Counted from the stretch's first letter, positions 21,348 through 34,152 are shown. The stretch is DNA of 64,000 nucleotides from Scleroderma bovista (GCA_037178675.1 JAYMGJ010000169.1:1-64000), one strand, 5' to 3'. The notes: generated from the sequence alone by a model not told the origin. Numbers and translations: made by a program.

Positions 21348-24331
21348 TCAGAATACTGTGTCAGAGAGTTTCCCCCAGAATCCGTGTGGCCTTCTGTATG
21401 GTAGCTCCGTCTCTTCTAGAGTAGGGATGCCCTGTGCACATCGGTTGCATGCATCAGCATTTCTGCAGTAACCAGAACGGAGTCAGACGGAGATAAGTTT
21501 GGTGAACGCACACTATCAAAGTCCATCTCCTCCGGTGTCCACATCTCGGTTCTCTGAGTGAATTTCCAGAATAAATATAATCCAAGGAATATTGGGATGT
21601 TGATATCTGACCGCCCTTGCATCAGGATATCGCCCCATATGTAACACGGAAAGCACTTACATGCCGAAAAAAAGTCTGAAGCATTAAAGTTCCAGAAAAC
21701 TTGGAAGCCACTGATGAGTATGAAAATCGTACACCAGACAACGCCCCATATCGACAGCCATGGCTATATGAATCAGTCTAATATTCACCAAAACTTCGAT
21801 TTGGGACATGTGAACATACTTGCAATCTGCTCCAATATTGTAAGGTTCTTCTGTCCCTCCCTTGTTGCTTCAGGCCACAATCTATAGGTATCATAATGTT
21901 CGGATAAGCGGAGACTGAAGAAGACTGGGAACCCCCTTACAGAAGTAGTAGTAGGTGAGATTAATGGTCGCCCAGCTGAAGAAATCGCCAACGGTCGATA
22001 AATTCACAAGCCATCTAAAATCAGAATGAGTTTCATGATTTCTGTGCATCTTTCCTTCGGGATCCATACTGGAACACTTGTTGGGGATGCCGTGACATGC
22101 CCATTAGCGAGAGCAAGCCGAATGAACCCTGATCGGTCACAAATGAGCCCTTCCCAAACATTCAGGAAAATAGAACATACAGTGAATAAAACAGCTACTA
22201 TGGGCACTCCATTCTTCGTCGTCCTCAAGAAGAAAGCGGGAGCTTGTCCTTGTACAGCAAGACCAAACAGAATTCTTGAAGCAGCGAAAAGAAAAGAATT
22301 TCCAGCAGAAAAGGCACTGGTAATGAGGCCAGCATTGACAACCTGTGGAAGTACTAATCAAACAAGAGATGAGGAGTCAAACAGCACATGTAGGTGATGT
22401 ATCTCATACCTCGTATCGATACGCATTGCATTGCAATGACATAGGGCGACGCAGTTGCAGTAGCAAAGCTGGTGGACTGAAATGCTGGACAAATTTCAGG
22501 TACAGAAGATCATGATTTTCAGTTCGGCACACCCACGTTGCAGAAGAAGTGGATTATCAGATCGCACAATCAATCCAGCCACGAAGATGCCCAAGATCTA
22601 TACCAGTCATTGGATACTTGTCAGGGAGAGCTGGTGAGTTGACGTACATAGAAAATCAGAATGCGAAAGAAGGATTTGCGAATGGCTTTCGCGACGTTCC
22701 GTCTTGGGCTCTCGGTTTCCGAGGCCGCACTGCCAACGTGAGGGTTGTGAAGAAAATACAAGGATGGACACTTACATAGCAGCAATCTCCATACCTTGGA
22801 ACGAAAACGCAGCCTGTACAATAACAGACACAACACCCAGAAATCGGTCCAACTGGATGTTGTTCTGGACGAGGTGTGCACGTGCAAATACCCCCGGGTT
22901 CTTCCAGTACTATCCATTACCTTCGTCAGGTACATGTAGTGTGAATAAAAACTAGGTCCCACCCGGAAACCCAGTCGATCCTTTGTCGGTGCTCCACCAA
23001 GATCAATAACGAGTCCAGCGATGATCAAGCCAGTAATCAAACATACTGCATGCGATGAGCAAAGAACACACAGCGAAAAAGGTACCTACGTTTCATGATA
23101 CTGAAAACAAACTCGGCTTATAAAAATATCATATTTTAGCACAGCCGTCATAAGAACACTGAAAGGGAAGACCTGCCTTCCCCAAACCATCTAGAAGGAC
23201 ATTTAGCTTGGAACTTGTGCATACATTTGAAACCACAAACCTTGCTCCGAAAATGTTGATAACACATGAGGCGACCCACGCAGCAACTGTCACCGGGTAG
23301 CTTACACTAGGGCGCAACACTGTCGGATTCTGTGTCACAGGCGTGCTATTTGTTGTATTATTCACTGCATCACAGCTGGCAGCATCACTTTCCTGCGAGA
23401 TTCATGAGTTAGTGGCTTGGAGATGACCTTTAGACAGTTCTTACGGCATTATAATAGAACTGAGTGAGCAGCTGAACGCCGGATAACTCGACGGGGACAG
23501 TCACTCTAATCAATGTACATGAGTCTCGTGACTCTTCAGGTGAGCGACGTAGCTCACGCATTGGTCTTCGTACATATGGTCAATAACCAGGGCCTGGTAA
23601 TAGAATGAAGGTACTCACATAAAAATAATTCTAGGGCGGTGTCAGGTACTCTCTCATCGGTGCCTCAACAAATATGAACAGAAGAACTTACCCATCCCAC
23701 CTGAATGAGCGATATCAAACAAATGCAACATACAAGCCAGAAATCACCCACTGCAAAACCCAATGCTGGATCCACCCATCGTGCGGCTGAAAACACAGCG
23801 TTTCATACGTATCGAAATCTTAACTGGCAAGCGACACACCATAATATGGGAACGAGCCAGGTACAGGTGCGAAGGATGTCATTTCGCCCAGCGAACATAG
23901 CGAACTTTGGATTGAAATAAGTAACCATCGCACGGAGTGGGAACAAAGAAACTGACGAATATGCGACAGTTCCGACGAGGCTGTAGGCGATGAGGGCACC
24001 GAGAGGTCCTGCACCACTCAGGGCTTGACCCGAACCAAGAAACAGACCAGTACCCAAAGTACCAGCGATCTTGGACTCCTGTCAGTTTCAGGTCAGAACT
24101 CAGACACGATCTCTCTTACCGCAATCCTGAAATGACGGTCCATGTGAGACGTGAGATTGCAGTCCAGGGCCAGATAGCTTACATTTGGACGTGTCGTTGC
24201 TTGAGACGACGAGGGGGAAGGCGGGGAGAGCGGTGAGGAATGGTCTGTTCATGGTCATCGAGGGAGAAAGTCTCAACCGGGACCTTGCTGCTGCCGTCCG
24301 TCGATGGAGTTGGACTGTGGTCTTCAGCCAT
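21348..24331 (-). CDS. Amino acid permease AAP4 (full-length partner of AAP3)
   Basis: The start MAEDHSPTPSTDGSSKVPVE leads to PPRRLKQRHVQM. The 7-nt exon is at 24120-24126 (MIA) and the TM1 exon reads IAGTLGTGLFLGSGQALS. The 9-nt V-G-W exon is at 23692-23700. It keeps the exons missing in AAP3: VPVELSGVQLLTQFYYNA, an Asn-rich loop (NNTTNSTPVTQNPTVL), VAAWVASCVINIFGAR and ITGLIIAGLVIDLGGAP. Later motifs are YWKNPGVFARAH, NGVPIVAVLFT, GSFGLLSLMGM and WLVNLSTVGDFFSWATINLT. The C-terminus is DIPTLEETELPYRRPHGFWG then KLSDTVF before TGA. Splicing around 23150-23360 is hard to settle. It is probably functional but could carry small defects I cannot exclude. Confidence 0.75.
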
Positions 24332-25101
24332 TCCTAGTTCGAAGGAATTTGCACCCTGAAAGATGCGAGCAGATCGAAAAAATGGAGTACTGCGGAAGAG
24401 GACTCGCAATCACGGGGACGCAGTCAAGTGGCACACTCAGTAGTATATAGCAGCTTGTGTCCTAGTTCTACACTGCCCCAGGTGGTGGCAGGGCAGTACA
24501 ATGTTGTCGTCCTTGGTGTTAAGTAAAAGGCTCAACCTAGCAGTCAGCACTTCCAGTTTCACATATGGCGGTGCTTATTACCATCATGCCATCAATGTAA
24601 CAGTGCCACTTGCCAAGTTGACTGACACATTCTATTGCTACCGCGGACTCGCCCTTCAAAAGAGTTATCATGAAGAGTGCTCTGGGAAGGCGTACCTACT
24701 ACCTACGGTCGTCGATCTACCAATAACCGCCGCCTGTCGGTCAACCTAGTAGCTAGTTACTTGAGGGTACCAATGAGATCTTGAGAGGTAGTTGAATGGC
24801 GACGGAGTCGACAATCCATTTTCGAAGTCTGCACAACGAAGGGTGTGGTGGGCTCAGCACCCTCAGTCTGGGGACGAGATCACAGCTAGTCGTGACGCTA
24901 TTAGCCCGACAAATTTACTGACCGAGCCCAGATCGGGACTGGGGGATTGGTGCCGCTGAGATGAATAGGCGCCGATCACAATGAAGTCAAACACGCCGTG
25001 AGCGTCATTGCATGACGACTTTGCGTAGAGAAGAATGTTCTATTACCTGTAGTTGGTGGTCGAATACAAGTATATAATTGCTATCAGGACATATGACAAC
25101 A
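24332..25101. promoter_or_regulatory. Upstream region of AAP4, duplicated upstream of AAP3
   Basis: GTAGTATATAGCAGC at about 24440 is a possible TATA element and is matched by TGGTATATAGTAGC upstream of AAP3 (about 20028). The shared blocks extend to about 24890. No coding gene is seen. Confidence 0.45.
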
Positions 25102-28100
25102 CTACATGAAGTCTATGGCGCGCTTCCGACCCCGACCCCTCATGTCACCTTGTGCGACATCCGTATCCATGACCTCTGGTTCAGGGTGCAGGACAGGAGG
25201 TAAACCTTGCACAATTCTGGGCGGTGGTTTCTCTACCCACATGTCGTCTTCGTTGGTCTCCTCTCGCTTCCTTTTCTTCTTCTTTGGCCTGTCGCGATCA
25301 CGGTCCTTGTCTTTGTGTCGTGGACCAGATAGCGAAAGTGACTCTCCGTCAGCCTCGTCGAGCTCAAACGAGACAAGGATACTACTCTTGATGCCTTTCG
25401 GTTTCTTCCCTTTCTTGTCCCTTGCGAGCTCTTTCTCTTTTGCCTTGGCTTGGGGATCGCGTGGAATGAACGTTGGTTTGAAAGTGGTCATGTCGATGTC
25501 CGCTGGAACATCGCGTCTCGGTTGCTCTAATATCTTTAGCTCCGTAGATGTCGATAAATCAGACGTCTGCAGAGGTATAGGAGGCGCAATAACTGCATCA
25601 TCGGGGTCGGGTGACCCATCAACTCTCGTGTCCGTCTCTCCGTCGCTGTTCTCCTCATCGCTAGCGAAAATGGCCTTGAATATGTCCATGGCAGGTCTCT
25701 CGTATGTAAGGATATCGTCATCCTGACCATCATCTTCTCCGAGACCGATGTTGGCGAGATCACGCTTGCTAGCAGGTTCGTCATTCTCCGAAGCGACAGG
25801 GACGGTAACTGCGACAGCGTCGCTTTGAGTTGGAGGTTCTGCAGCTTGAGTGGATGATGTAGCTGGGGTGTCATACTCCATGGTAGGATTTGGATCCTTC
25901 ACGCCGAAGCGTTTACAGAGTAGACGCGTTGGTTGCCACGGTTTCACCTCCCTTGTCATCGCTCCATACATCCCTAGTCGAGCTGCATGCACCTTAGGGT
26001 CTTCCTCCTTTACTTCGTCTTGCTTAGGTGGCTCCTCAGGAGTTTTCTCCCGGAGCTCCGGCTCTGTGGTTGGTTTATGAAGTCCCTCCACGATCTGAGG
26101 TCCAAGCTCTAGCACGGCAGCACTCGTGAATCGACCTGCAATCGCACCAGTGACGGGTCGGAAGAGGGCAGCAGCCTTCGCATACTCGCTCATTTCCAAA
26201 GCATACGACTCCTGGTTCTGATCCTGCAAGCGGGAAGGTATGGATACGCCAGATGCAGGCTCCGCATGTGCACGCAAGTAAGCAGCATACCGAGCTTGTT
26301 TCGTCGGATTGGATGTAAATGGTTGGAATCCACGCAACGCTGCCTCGGCAATGTGTGGGTCGATGTAAGGTATAGAAACCGGAGCCCCTGACGGTCGAAG
26401 TGGCGGCGTAGGTGCCCGCGTCGCGGTAGTGTATGCAGTCGTAGGGCGTGCAGAGTGGTTCGCAGCTATATTCTTGATTCTTTCCTGATCTTTGCTGGAC
26501 ATGTAGTCAAAGACTGAACGCGGAGCCGACGGAAGAGGTGTCTCCCCCAGTGCAGCGCCACGCTTCATGCATGAATTAATCGATGAAATAGATGAGCCGT
26601 GCATCTACACACCTCATCGGGGGTGATACCAATCTTCCACTGGGCGTAAGTTTGAACCTGTGATGAGGCACCAGTTGCAGCATTTTCCTTGTTGGTGTCG
26701 TCTGCTGTTGCTCGCTCCCAGACCTGCTTAGGGTTAGGAGTCCACCCTTTCGGAACATCTGGCAAAGGGAACCTAAGAATTCGGTCACCTACAATCTTCA
26801 GTGTAAGCATATGATGGGACATGCCACGCATCCTCTGCAACCGGTTTATCCGATAAGACGAACCCAGGCAATACTGGAGTGCCGTCCCGAAAACCTTCAC
26901 GGCCAGTCGTTCGTCTCTAGAATACGTCAGCTGAACCGCGCTACTCAACAGCGCCTACTTTGCAGCACTTACATTCCGGGACTGAGCCATTTGAGCAGTG
27001 ACTTTAGGAGATAGAATCGCAGAGCCTCGTGTCCCAAGCATAAGATGCTCCTCGTCCTGCACATCATTGACATCAAAAGCGGTTCTATTTTTCCCGTGGC
27101 CTGCTGCATGATCATATACGTCAAGGTCGTCGTCATCTGCGTCATTCATAACACCGAGTCCAAAACCACCTTCAAAATGTCAGTTGCGGGTCCCTATGAA
27201 GACCCATAACACAAACCTGCCAACCGGGGCCCCTGTTTCGTACTTGAGCTCTCCTGTGCGGTTCCCAAGCTTGCATTGAGACCAAGTGCTTTATTGTATC
27301 CCAATCCGTGAAAGTCGTCTTTACGTGCCACGATAATCGGCGGGGTGTCCCGCGGAGGGTATGTGTGCTTCTTAGCTTCTTCATCGACGTCCATTTTATC
27401 CGGATCTCGGCCGTACTGAATCTCGTGCTGTCGCCACGACACTCTGGGACCTATCCCCCACCCCAGTTTCCAGCCCATCTTCTTAAGGATACGAGCTCCA
27501 ACGGAATATTTTGGCGTGGGGACCATCGCCCCCTCAAGTGCGAGGGCAATAGGGCTATCGCTGATATTAGCCGAGCACACCATCAAAAAGGACTGTAGCA
27601 GACTCTTTTTCTGTATCCCCTAGCCCGGCTTTCTGCTCTCTTTCTGACTGAGTACCACCGACGATATCCATCTCATCATGTTCGGCTACAAGACTCTGGT
27701 CTGCACGACGTTCAGCGAGATCTTCTTCGTCCATGAAATCCTCAGGTCGGGCTGTTCGAGCCTTGGCGCGGTCTGCTCGTGAAGACACAAATGTGGAGGG
27801 TGCCCATCCTAATCTTCTATGAGACTGGCGTGCATGACAACTGGGGTGTTGTAAAACGAACCTTCCTTGGAACCAACCGTGTTGAAGTAGCCAGCAGAGA
27901 AACCACCTGTGAAAGCACCGTGTAGTCGCCTCCGCCCCTTCTCATCTCTGACCTGGATAGCACGTCGGGATTAAATAGCCCACAAGGAGTATGGCACCGA
28001 CCTCTTGCTTCCATAGTGGTACAAACTCGCCCGTGTCCTTGGATTTCTCGAGTGGGGGTAATGGGGTGCCAATCTGGGGAGAGTTGTAAAGTGTGTTTGA

Positions 28101-28212
28101 AAAATAAGGGTGATGCATTATCACGCACCAGACAGAAGTTTTGATTGGCCTTCCTACTGGAAACATCAACCCCGAGATCTCCAAGCTTCCGCTTGAGCCT
28201 CGCTGTGCTCAT
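25102..28212 (-). CDS. GPATCH1: G-patch domain protein, GPATCH1 / TOUGH family
   Basis: A nuclear protein of the family linked to spliceosomes and RNA metabolism. Exon 1, [20 protein letters not shown], splices to [20 protein letters not shown] and then to [20 protein letters not shown] and [10 protein letters not shown], the conserved N-terminal DUF1604 region. [12 protein letters not shown] follows. The G-patch is [20 protein letters not shown]. Then come [27 protein letters not shown] and [14 protein letters not shown] segments. A long last exon (about 25102-26570) includes [20 protein letters not shown] and ends in a charged tail ([23 protein letters not shown]), with likely nuclear localisation signals. 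At least five introns are implied. Lys/Glu-rich stretches in the tail are low complexity. The gene is divergent from the HET gene. Confidence 0.88.
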
Positions 28213-29100
28213 CGTGGCGCTGGGTAAACAAGTCGAGATAACCCTAACCCTACGCGCACAATAAGGATGTTATGATCACGAGGTGTACAGCTTCAGTTAT
28301 GTACCATATATATTTCAGTACTTCAGTCTCGAAGCTTTGAAGCTTGACTCTCAGTGTGCAAGGCCACTTGCACCGTCGACGACTATAAAAGAATAGCTAG
28401 CAAGTTAGACGTAATACAAGTACTAATACTGTACACATATTATTCAGCTACACTCCCTTCGAGGGCCAGTACATATATGAAAAGAAAGAAATGCTGCATC
28501 TTCTGATGCGCTGGTGATCCGATGGCTGTTGTTCCAGCGTAAACTGAGGTTTGATGAATAAATTTTAGTCGGTGATGTGAAGATCTCAGACACCAGTCTA
28601 TTGTACCACTTTTCACTGTGTCAAGTATCATATATCTGCTGGTGCCCGGGCTGAAGGAACATGGAACGCGTTCGATCATAATAACCAGGAGTGATTCGTC
28701 TACCTAGGCAGCCAAGGCAACCACTCCCTCTCGACTTATTGTCATTGATTTCAGTAGTCACATGGCTGATCAATTGAAGGCGTTGTATAGTATACACACT
28801 TGACGCCCACATGTCAATATTGCTTGCTGTGTTGTGGCGAAGCTTTTCGGCTAGAAACAACATGTGTTATCCTGTGTCCTTACCACCACCATCGATCGTG
28901 TTCGCTGTGTCGAGGATAGAAAAGTGCCACTGTGAGTGCATTTATCTGCCATATATAAGACGTCGACCGACCGAAGAGAACCACTGACTCGCCTGTATCG
29001 CCACAACTACACGTCTACCGTTCCGATTCAACAATCTTTCAACTCTATTAGAAGAGGTATGGATACCATTCACAGTTGATGATCCCGTCCTGTGTGCAGC
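28213..29100. promoter_or_regulatory. Divergent intergenic region GPATCH1 / HET gene
   Basis: 888 bases without a gene. ATATATAAGA at 28951-28960, about 140 bp before the HET start codon, is a good TATA box candidate. The remainder is A/T-rich with nothing else recognisable. Confidence 0.5.
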
Positions 29101-31142
29101 ATGCGCCTGATCAACGTAAAAGCTTTTCTTGAGAAGGAGAGTTTGATTAGAGAGGGAAAGCGAGTGGATCGTCGAGCCAAAGTCCTCGACTTCGGCGGTG
29201 ACGAAACAACAAAGTATGCAATCTTGTCCCATTGGTGGGTCGAGCAAGAAGTGGACTATGACGAGATGGTTGAGCTCGCAAAGATGGACGGGGAGGAGAG
29301 AGACAAAATTCGCCAGCGTGATGGCTATCAAAAGATTCTCCAGTGCTGCGAGCAGGCTCAAAAGGACGGGTATGAATGGTTGTGGGTCGACACTTGCTGC
29401 ATTGACAAGCGAAGCAGCGCAGAGCTATCAGAGGCCATCAATTCTATGTATCGGTGGTATGAAAACGCGAAGGTATGCTATGCGTACCTCCACGACCTCC
29501 CCAGTCCATCATTTCCCATTTCGGGTGACTATGAAAGGTATCCCAAGTCGAATGGCTGGCCGGAGTGGTTCTCACGTGGGTGGACACTGCAAGAGATGAT
29601 AGCGCCGAGGGATGTCCAGTTCTTCAACAAAGATTGGTATCCCATCGGGACCAAGAAGACGCTTTCGCCTATCTTGGAAGACATCACTTGCGTTCCACAG
29701 CATATATTGATACACGGACTTTGCGGAAACCGTCCATGTGTTGCTCAAATCATGTCATGGGCGGCCCATCGGACGACGACGCGAGTGGAGGACCGAGCTT
29801 ATTCGCTGATGGGTCTACTGGACGTGAATATGCCGATGTTGTATGGAGAGGGGAAGAAAGCATTTCACCGTCTTCAGCTGGAGATCATCCGCGCATCGAA
29901 CGACCAAAGCATCTTCGCGTGGGATTGGAAGGGAAAAAATGAGCAGCCTGGCAGTATCCTTGCGGATGACCCGAGCCTCTTCGAGGATTGTGGTAGAATG
30001 GAACTGATGGGTCACGACGAATTCATCCAATACATGAAAGAGGACGTCCCAGAAGAAGAGCTGGAGTCCGTCGAGGATCGACTCGGTGCATTCCTGGTCA
30101 CGAATCGCGGCATCCAGTCCTCTGTCCCTACTATTATGCTCGCACACTCTTCCAAGCCCGGCTACCATGCCGCGGTGGGCGATTGGATCCACCAGTGACC
30201 ATCCCTTTGGCTTTGTGGGAGTCCAATCTCCAGTGCCGTTTGGACTAGTGTTTCCTCCAGAGCGACCTCTATGGCATTTCCGCCAAGTCTATTTGAGATA
30301 TCAAGACCCGCCGCATCGCAACGCCACATTCGAAATCGACGATAGCGGGCTCGCCGAGAATGACTTCACTTGCTGCGACGCGTATCCAAAGAAATTCACG
30401 GGAAACACGTTCACGCTGACCAGCACCGATCCCCTTTGCATCAAAGTCTATTCTGATAGTCTAACTAACCATCGCTTTGTAGTGTGCCTTGGGCAATCTT
30501 TTAGCAAGGAGTGGATACATGTCGTTTCCGATGAACCTAACATAATTCCACAACCTTCATGGCAGGACCATGCCAAGCATAAATACACTGAAATGCTGGT
30601 CAAAACGCCAGAACATGCACAATACATGAATAAGGCGCATTCTGGGGCTGAATCTAATGGTCAAGTCCGCATTATGCAGATACGCGTCCCTCGAACAACC
30701 AAGATCTTTCAGATTTCATCCGTCATGTGGAAGAGCTCAAAGATGTGTGCAGTTAAGCTTGAGGTATTTCACGATCCCTCTTTCGGTAATGTATCAGGTG
30801 AGTGGACAGCCTTTGATGTTGATGTGAGTAGTTTTTTTTGTCTCGTTGGCATTGATATCACCATCGATTTAGGGAACAAACGATCCCGACTGTGACTGGC
30901 GGGGTCTCATGATACTCGATCGGCCGAGGAAGTTGTACGACAGCTATATGATGAAGGGGGTGGTGGAGGGTGTGTCCGGGAATTTTTTGGCCGCACCCAA
31001 TGGTATCAAAGTGAGCACCCATGCCTTCCATACAGTGTTTGAGCCTTATGAGAACAGCTGGGAGACTACGGGCACTTTACGGACTCCAAGGAATTCTGCT
31101 GCGAAGGAAACCTCTTCGCTGACTTCGAGTCGCTTTCTTTAA
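29101..31142 (+). pseudogene. HET-domain protein (heterokaryon incompatibility family), frame broken after the HET domain
   Basis: HET domains in fungi trigger cell death on non-self recognition. From ATG 29101 (MRLINVKAFLEKESLIREG) the frame is open to TGA 30198 and holds the whole HET domain. Motifs include YAILSHWWVEQEVDY, GYEWLWVDTCCIDKRSSAEL, AINSMYRWYENAKVCYAYLH, WPEWFSRGWTLQEMIAPRDV, AAHRTTTRVEDRAYSLMGLL and MPMLYGEGKKAFHRLQLEII. The C-terminal region characteristic of agaricomycete HET proteins continues in other frames. PVTIPLALWESN lies in one frame (about 30194-30229) and SPVPFGLVFPPERPLWH onward in the next. Two shifts of frame are therefore needed, and I found no intron with matching phase. 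A later exon ends at 31142. Assembly error is an alternative. Whether the 365-residue N-terminal protein is active is unknown. Confidence 0.75.
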
Positions 31143-32151
31143 TGGCGAACATCACCCCAAGGCTGCACGAGATATCTTCAGATGATCGTGTGTTGGCCTG
31201 GACTTGGCCAGCTTTCCACTTTCTCCATTTATACAAACCACTGATGCTGTCACTTCCAAGTAATGACAACCTCAAATCATTGTTGACTTTACTGTCTACT
31301 CGACTCACCAACAAATACCTCGTCACAAGGATCATGCAGTGTCCTCCTGATCCTTGTCTGCCTGGCTCAAACATCACAACACCTTTGTACAGCATTGCAA
31401 AGCCGTTTGTTTGGCACCGAACTGAAAACACCGCCAGGTTCTGTGTCGGAGGAGCGGTCAGGCGACGAGTTGCGAGGTGGGACAAAGGGTAACCAAGCGA
31501 GAATTAATGATACAGATGAGTTGTGAAGCACCGTTTTCTTCGTTTATCCTTACTATGTATTCTTTCATGTATCATTTCAGTCTCTGCCTTTGTAATATGT
31601 GAGGGACTTGTCACAATAATCCGAAAAATGGCGTGTTCGGTGTCGTTGGCAACCCTTCTAGGATCCATTGGATTCTTTCTTTCATATGTTCCAAAGCTAC
31701 ATTGAGATGATCATTCCAGTGCACTATTGTCAATGCGCTAGTATCAGTGCAGAGTTATAACGTACAGGACTGATTGCTTTGCACCACCCCTTCCTATCGA
31801 GCCAAAACAGTGTCGATGCATTATCCTTTCCATGTCCGCCCTAAGAATCGAACAGATTGAGCGCAGGTTTTTTCATTTTTGCAGGACTTCAGTAATGTAA
31901 GCCTTTTGGACCACAACTTAACAGGTAGCAAGTTGTCGGGTAGATTGTGTTTCAAAGATCAAGTAATGTAAATGGGTGAAAGAAATGCCGCTGGAGGAAA
32001 CGTTCTCAAGGGTTACCTTCCCACAGCACGCAGGGTTGTCACGCTTGAGTGAGTCCGAGAACCAGAACACAAACACCGCGAGTTTTACATGCTCAGGGGC
32101 TTGTGATCACGTGACCGGCTATTATCATTATCTGATGCTTATTCAAATGAC
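31143..32151. other. Intergenic region HET gene / DGAT2
   Basis: About 1 kb. Small open frames are present, including a hydrophobic 60-residue one at 31523-31705, but none has recognisable homology or clear splice context. No repeat is seen. Confidence 0.45.
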
Positions 32152-34007
32152 TTCCGCTCCATCGTCCACGCCGACCTCATCCCACAGCCCTCTGGCTGAC
32201 ACAGCGGACATGGACGGTCGACCACTGGATAGTTCGTCTCGCACCATATCTGCTTCATCGTTAAGAGAGAAGTTGACTAACTTGACCACGTCCCCATTAC
32301 GCCCTGTCGTCGCTCTTCATGTGTCCATCGAGTTGAGCACCCGCATATTACCTGATAATGCAATCACTAATCGCCCTTGGTATCCTTCAGCTTTGTTCCA
32401 AGAAAGATACCACGTAAACGCAGGTTTCAGACCTTGTCTGTAGCCGTTTGGTCCACTTTACTTGTCCTCTGCATCTCCCTCTTTTTGTACCTATGGTGCG
32501 CACACTTGCATATTTATCGTTAGCGCGGTCATCCACAAATAAGAGATCTCTAGTTCGATACCCGCTCTCTGGCCATTCATTGCTGTATATCTCGTCTGGA
32601 TGACTTGGATAGACAAGAGTCCGGAACATGGAACGAGGTTAAGTCCATGGTTCCGCTCTCTAAAAATGTGGGAATATTTTGCTGATTATTACCCTGCATC
32701 GTGAGTCATAGCCTGTTGGAATGTTCGCTGACTCGCTGACTCCGCTCTCAGACTCTTGAAAGTGAGCATTTAGCCTCCAAAATGGGGAAGATAGTAAGCT
32801 GAGATTGGTACGCCAGGAATGCGATCTCCCTCCCGACCGTCCATATGTGTTTGGATATCATCCTCATGGTTTGTCTTAACTCGGTCCCGTTGATTCGCCC
32901 CTAACTGGCCGCCGAACAGGAATCATTGGAATGTAAGATCAGCTCAGTTTTCAGAAGTGCACTGTTTTACTGAGCCTTCTTTAGGGGCGCCATGGCTACC
33001 TTTGCAACAGAAGGTATCTGTCTGATGTCTTAGTGTAGCACTGATACTCATGTACAATAGCCACCGGTTTTTCCTCTGCTTTCCCTGGTATCCGCCCTCA
33101 TCTTCTTACCCTCACAAACAACTTTGATGTGCCCATATATCGAGAAATATTGATGGCTCTCGGAATCAGCAGCGTTTCCAAGCAATCCTGTTCCAACATT
33201 CTCAAACGCGGACCTGGAGAGGCAATTACCATCGTCGTAGGTGGCGCAACAGAGAGCCTGAGCGCTCGTCCAGGTACAGCGGATCTCACTCTAAGACGAA
33301 GGTAGTGTGTGTTACACGTGTCTCTTCAATCTAATTGTTACGGTCATTTTAGGCTAGGTTTCATCAAGGCCGCCATTCAACACGGGTGTGTTATTACTAA
33401 ATCCGAGCCCTAGATTGACTAACGGATGCAACGGTCATATCAGCGCCGATCTAGTGCCTGTGTTCTCTTTTGGAGAAAACGATGTAGGTTATTTTCCTGT
33501 CTTCTTGATTTCTTTCCTCACCATTGTTTTCTAGATATACCAGCAGATGCCAAACGAGAAAGGGACGTCCATTTACGTTTTACAGAAGAGATTCCAGAGA
33601 ATGTTTGGGTTCACGCTACCCCTCTTCCATGGCCGAGGACTCTTGAACTGTAACGTTTCCCGTCAATTCATAGCTCTCGAAGACGTTAACGACTATTGCA
33701 GACAATCTCGGTTTACTTCCGTACCGCCGCAGGATCGTATCCGTCAGTGAGTACAAGGCTCGTCCTTTCATCTTCTACTTTACCAATCCAATGCAGCTGG
33801 TCGCCCGATACACATCGAAAAGTGCGATAAACCGACCCTAGATGAACTCACACGCGTACAAACGAAGTACATTGAAGAGCTTACCAGGTATCTTTCAACC
33901 CCGGCGGTATGCTGTCATGTTTAACAACTGTCATGCATAGAATCTGGAACAAATACAAGGATGAGTTCGCAAAGACGCGTACAAGGGAACTTAACATTAT
34001 CGATTAG
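32152..34007 (+). CDS. DGA1: Diacylglycerol O-acyltransferase, DGAT2 family
   Basis: Makes triacylglycerol from diacylglycerol and acyl-CoA at the ER and lipid droplet. Motifs in order: FVPRKIPRKRRFQTLSVAVW and a TM segment (LLVLCISLFLYLW), then LWPFIAVYLVWMTWIDKSPE, WEYFADYYPASLLK, ECDLPPDRPYVFGYHPHG with the catalytic His in the HPHG box, GIIGMGAMATFATEA, FPGIRPHLLTLTNNF-like and GISSVSKQSCSNILKRGPGE. Further on are ITIVVGGATESLSARPG, LGFIKAAIQHG, DLVPVFSFGEND, MFGFTLPLFHGRGL and GRPIHIEKCDKPTLDELTRV, ending RELNIID, TAG 34005-34007. Two tiny exons are implied: 10 nt (32752-32761) and 13 nt (32920-32932). Exon 1 from ATG 32152 (MTSAPSSTPTSSHSP) is likely, but I could not find a donor with matching phase, so the N-terminus is provisional. 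Confidence 0.88.
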
Positions 34008-34152
34008 CTCCGCTGTACTTTTACTGGGTACTTGGTGCAAATTAGTGTAGTGTAACCCACAAGACTTGGACTTTTAATGTACGTCATTTGATCAGTTAAA
34101 CATAACATGTTACCCCCGCTGCTCGTAGATACGTCATCGCATGGAAGCAAGT

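Noticed and set aside
25106..25726. 206-residue plus-strand open frame
   Set aside because: It is antisense to the Lys/Ser-rich tail of the GPATCH1-like gene; no motif of its own.
29092..29100. Start of the HET gene at 29092
   Set aside because: That codon is GTG. The ATG at 29101 gives the usual HET-protein N-terminus.
31523..31705. Small hydrophobic protein of 60 residues
   Set aside because: No homology or splice context, and its length is within chance for A/T-rich intergenic DNA.
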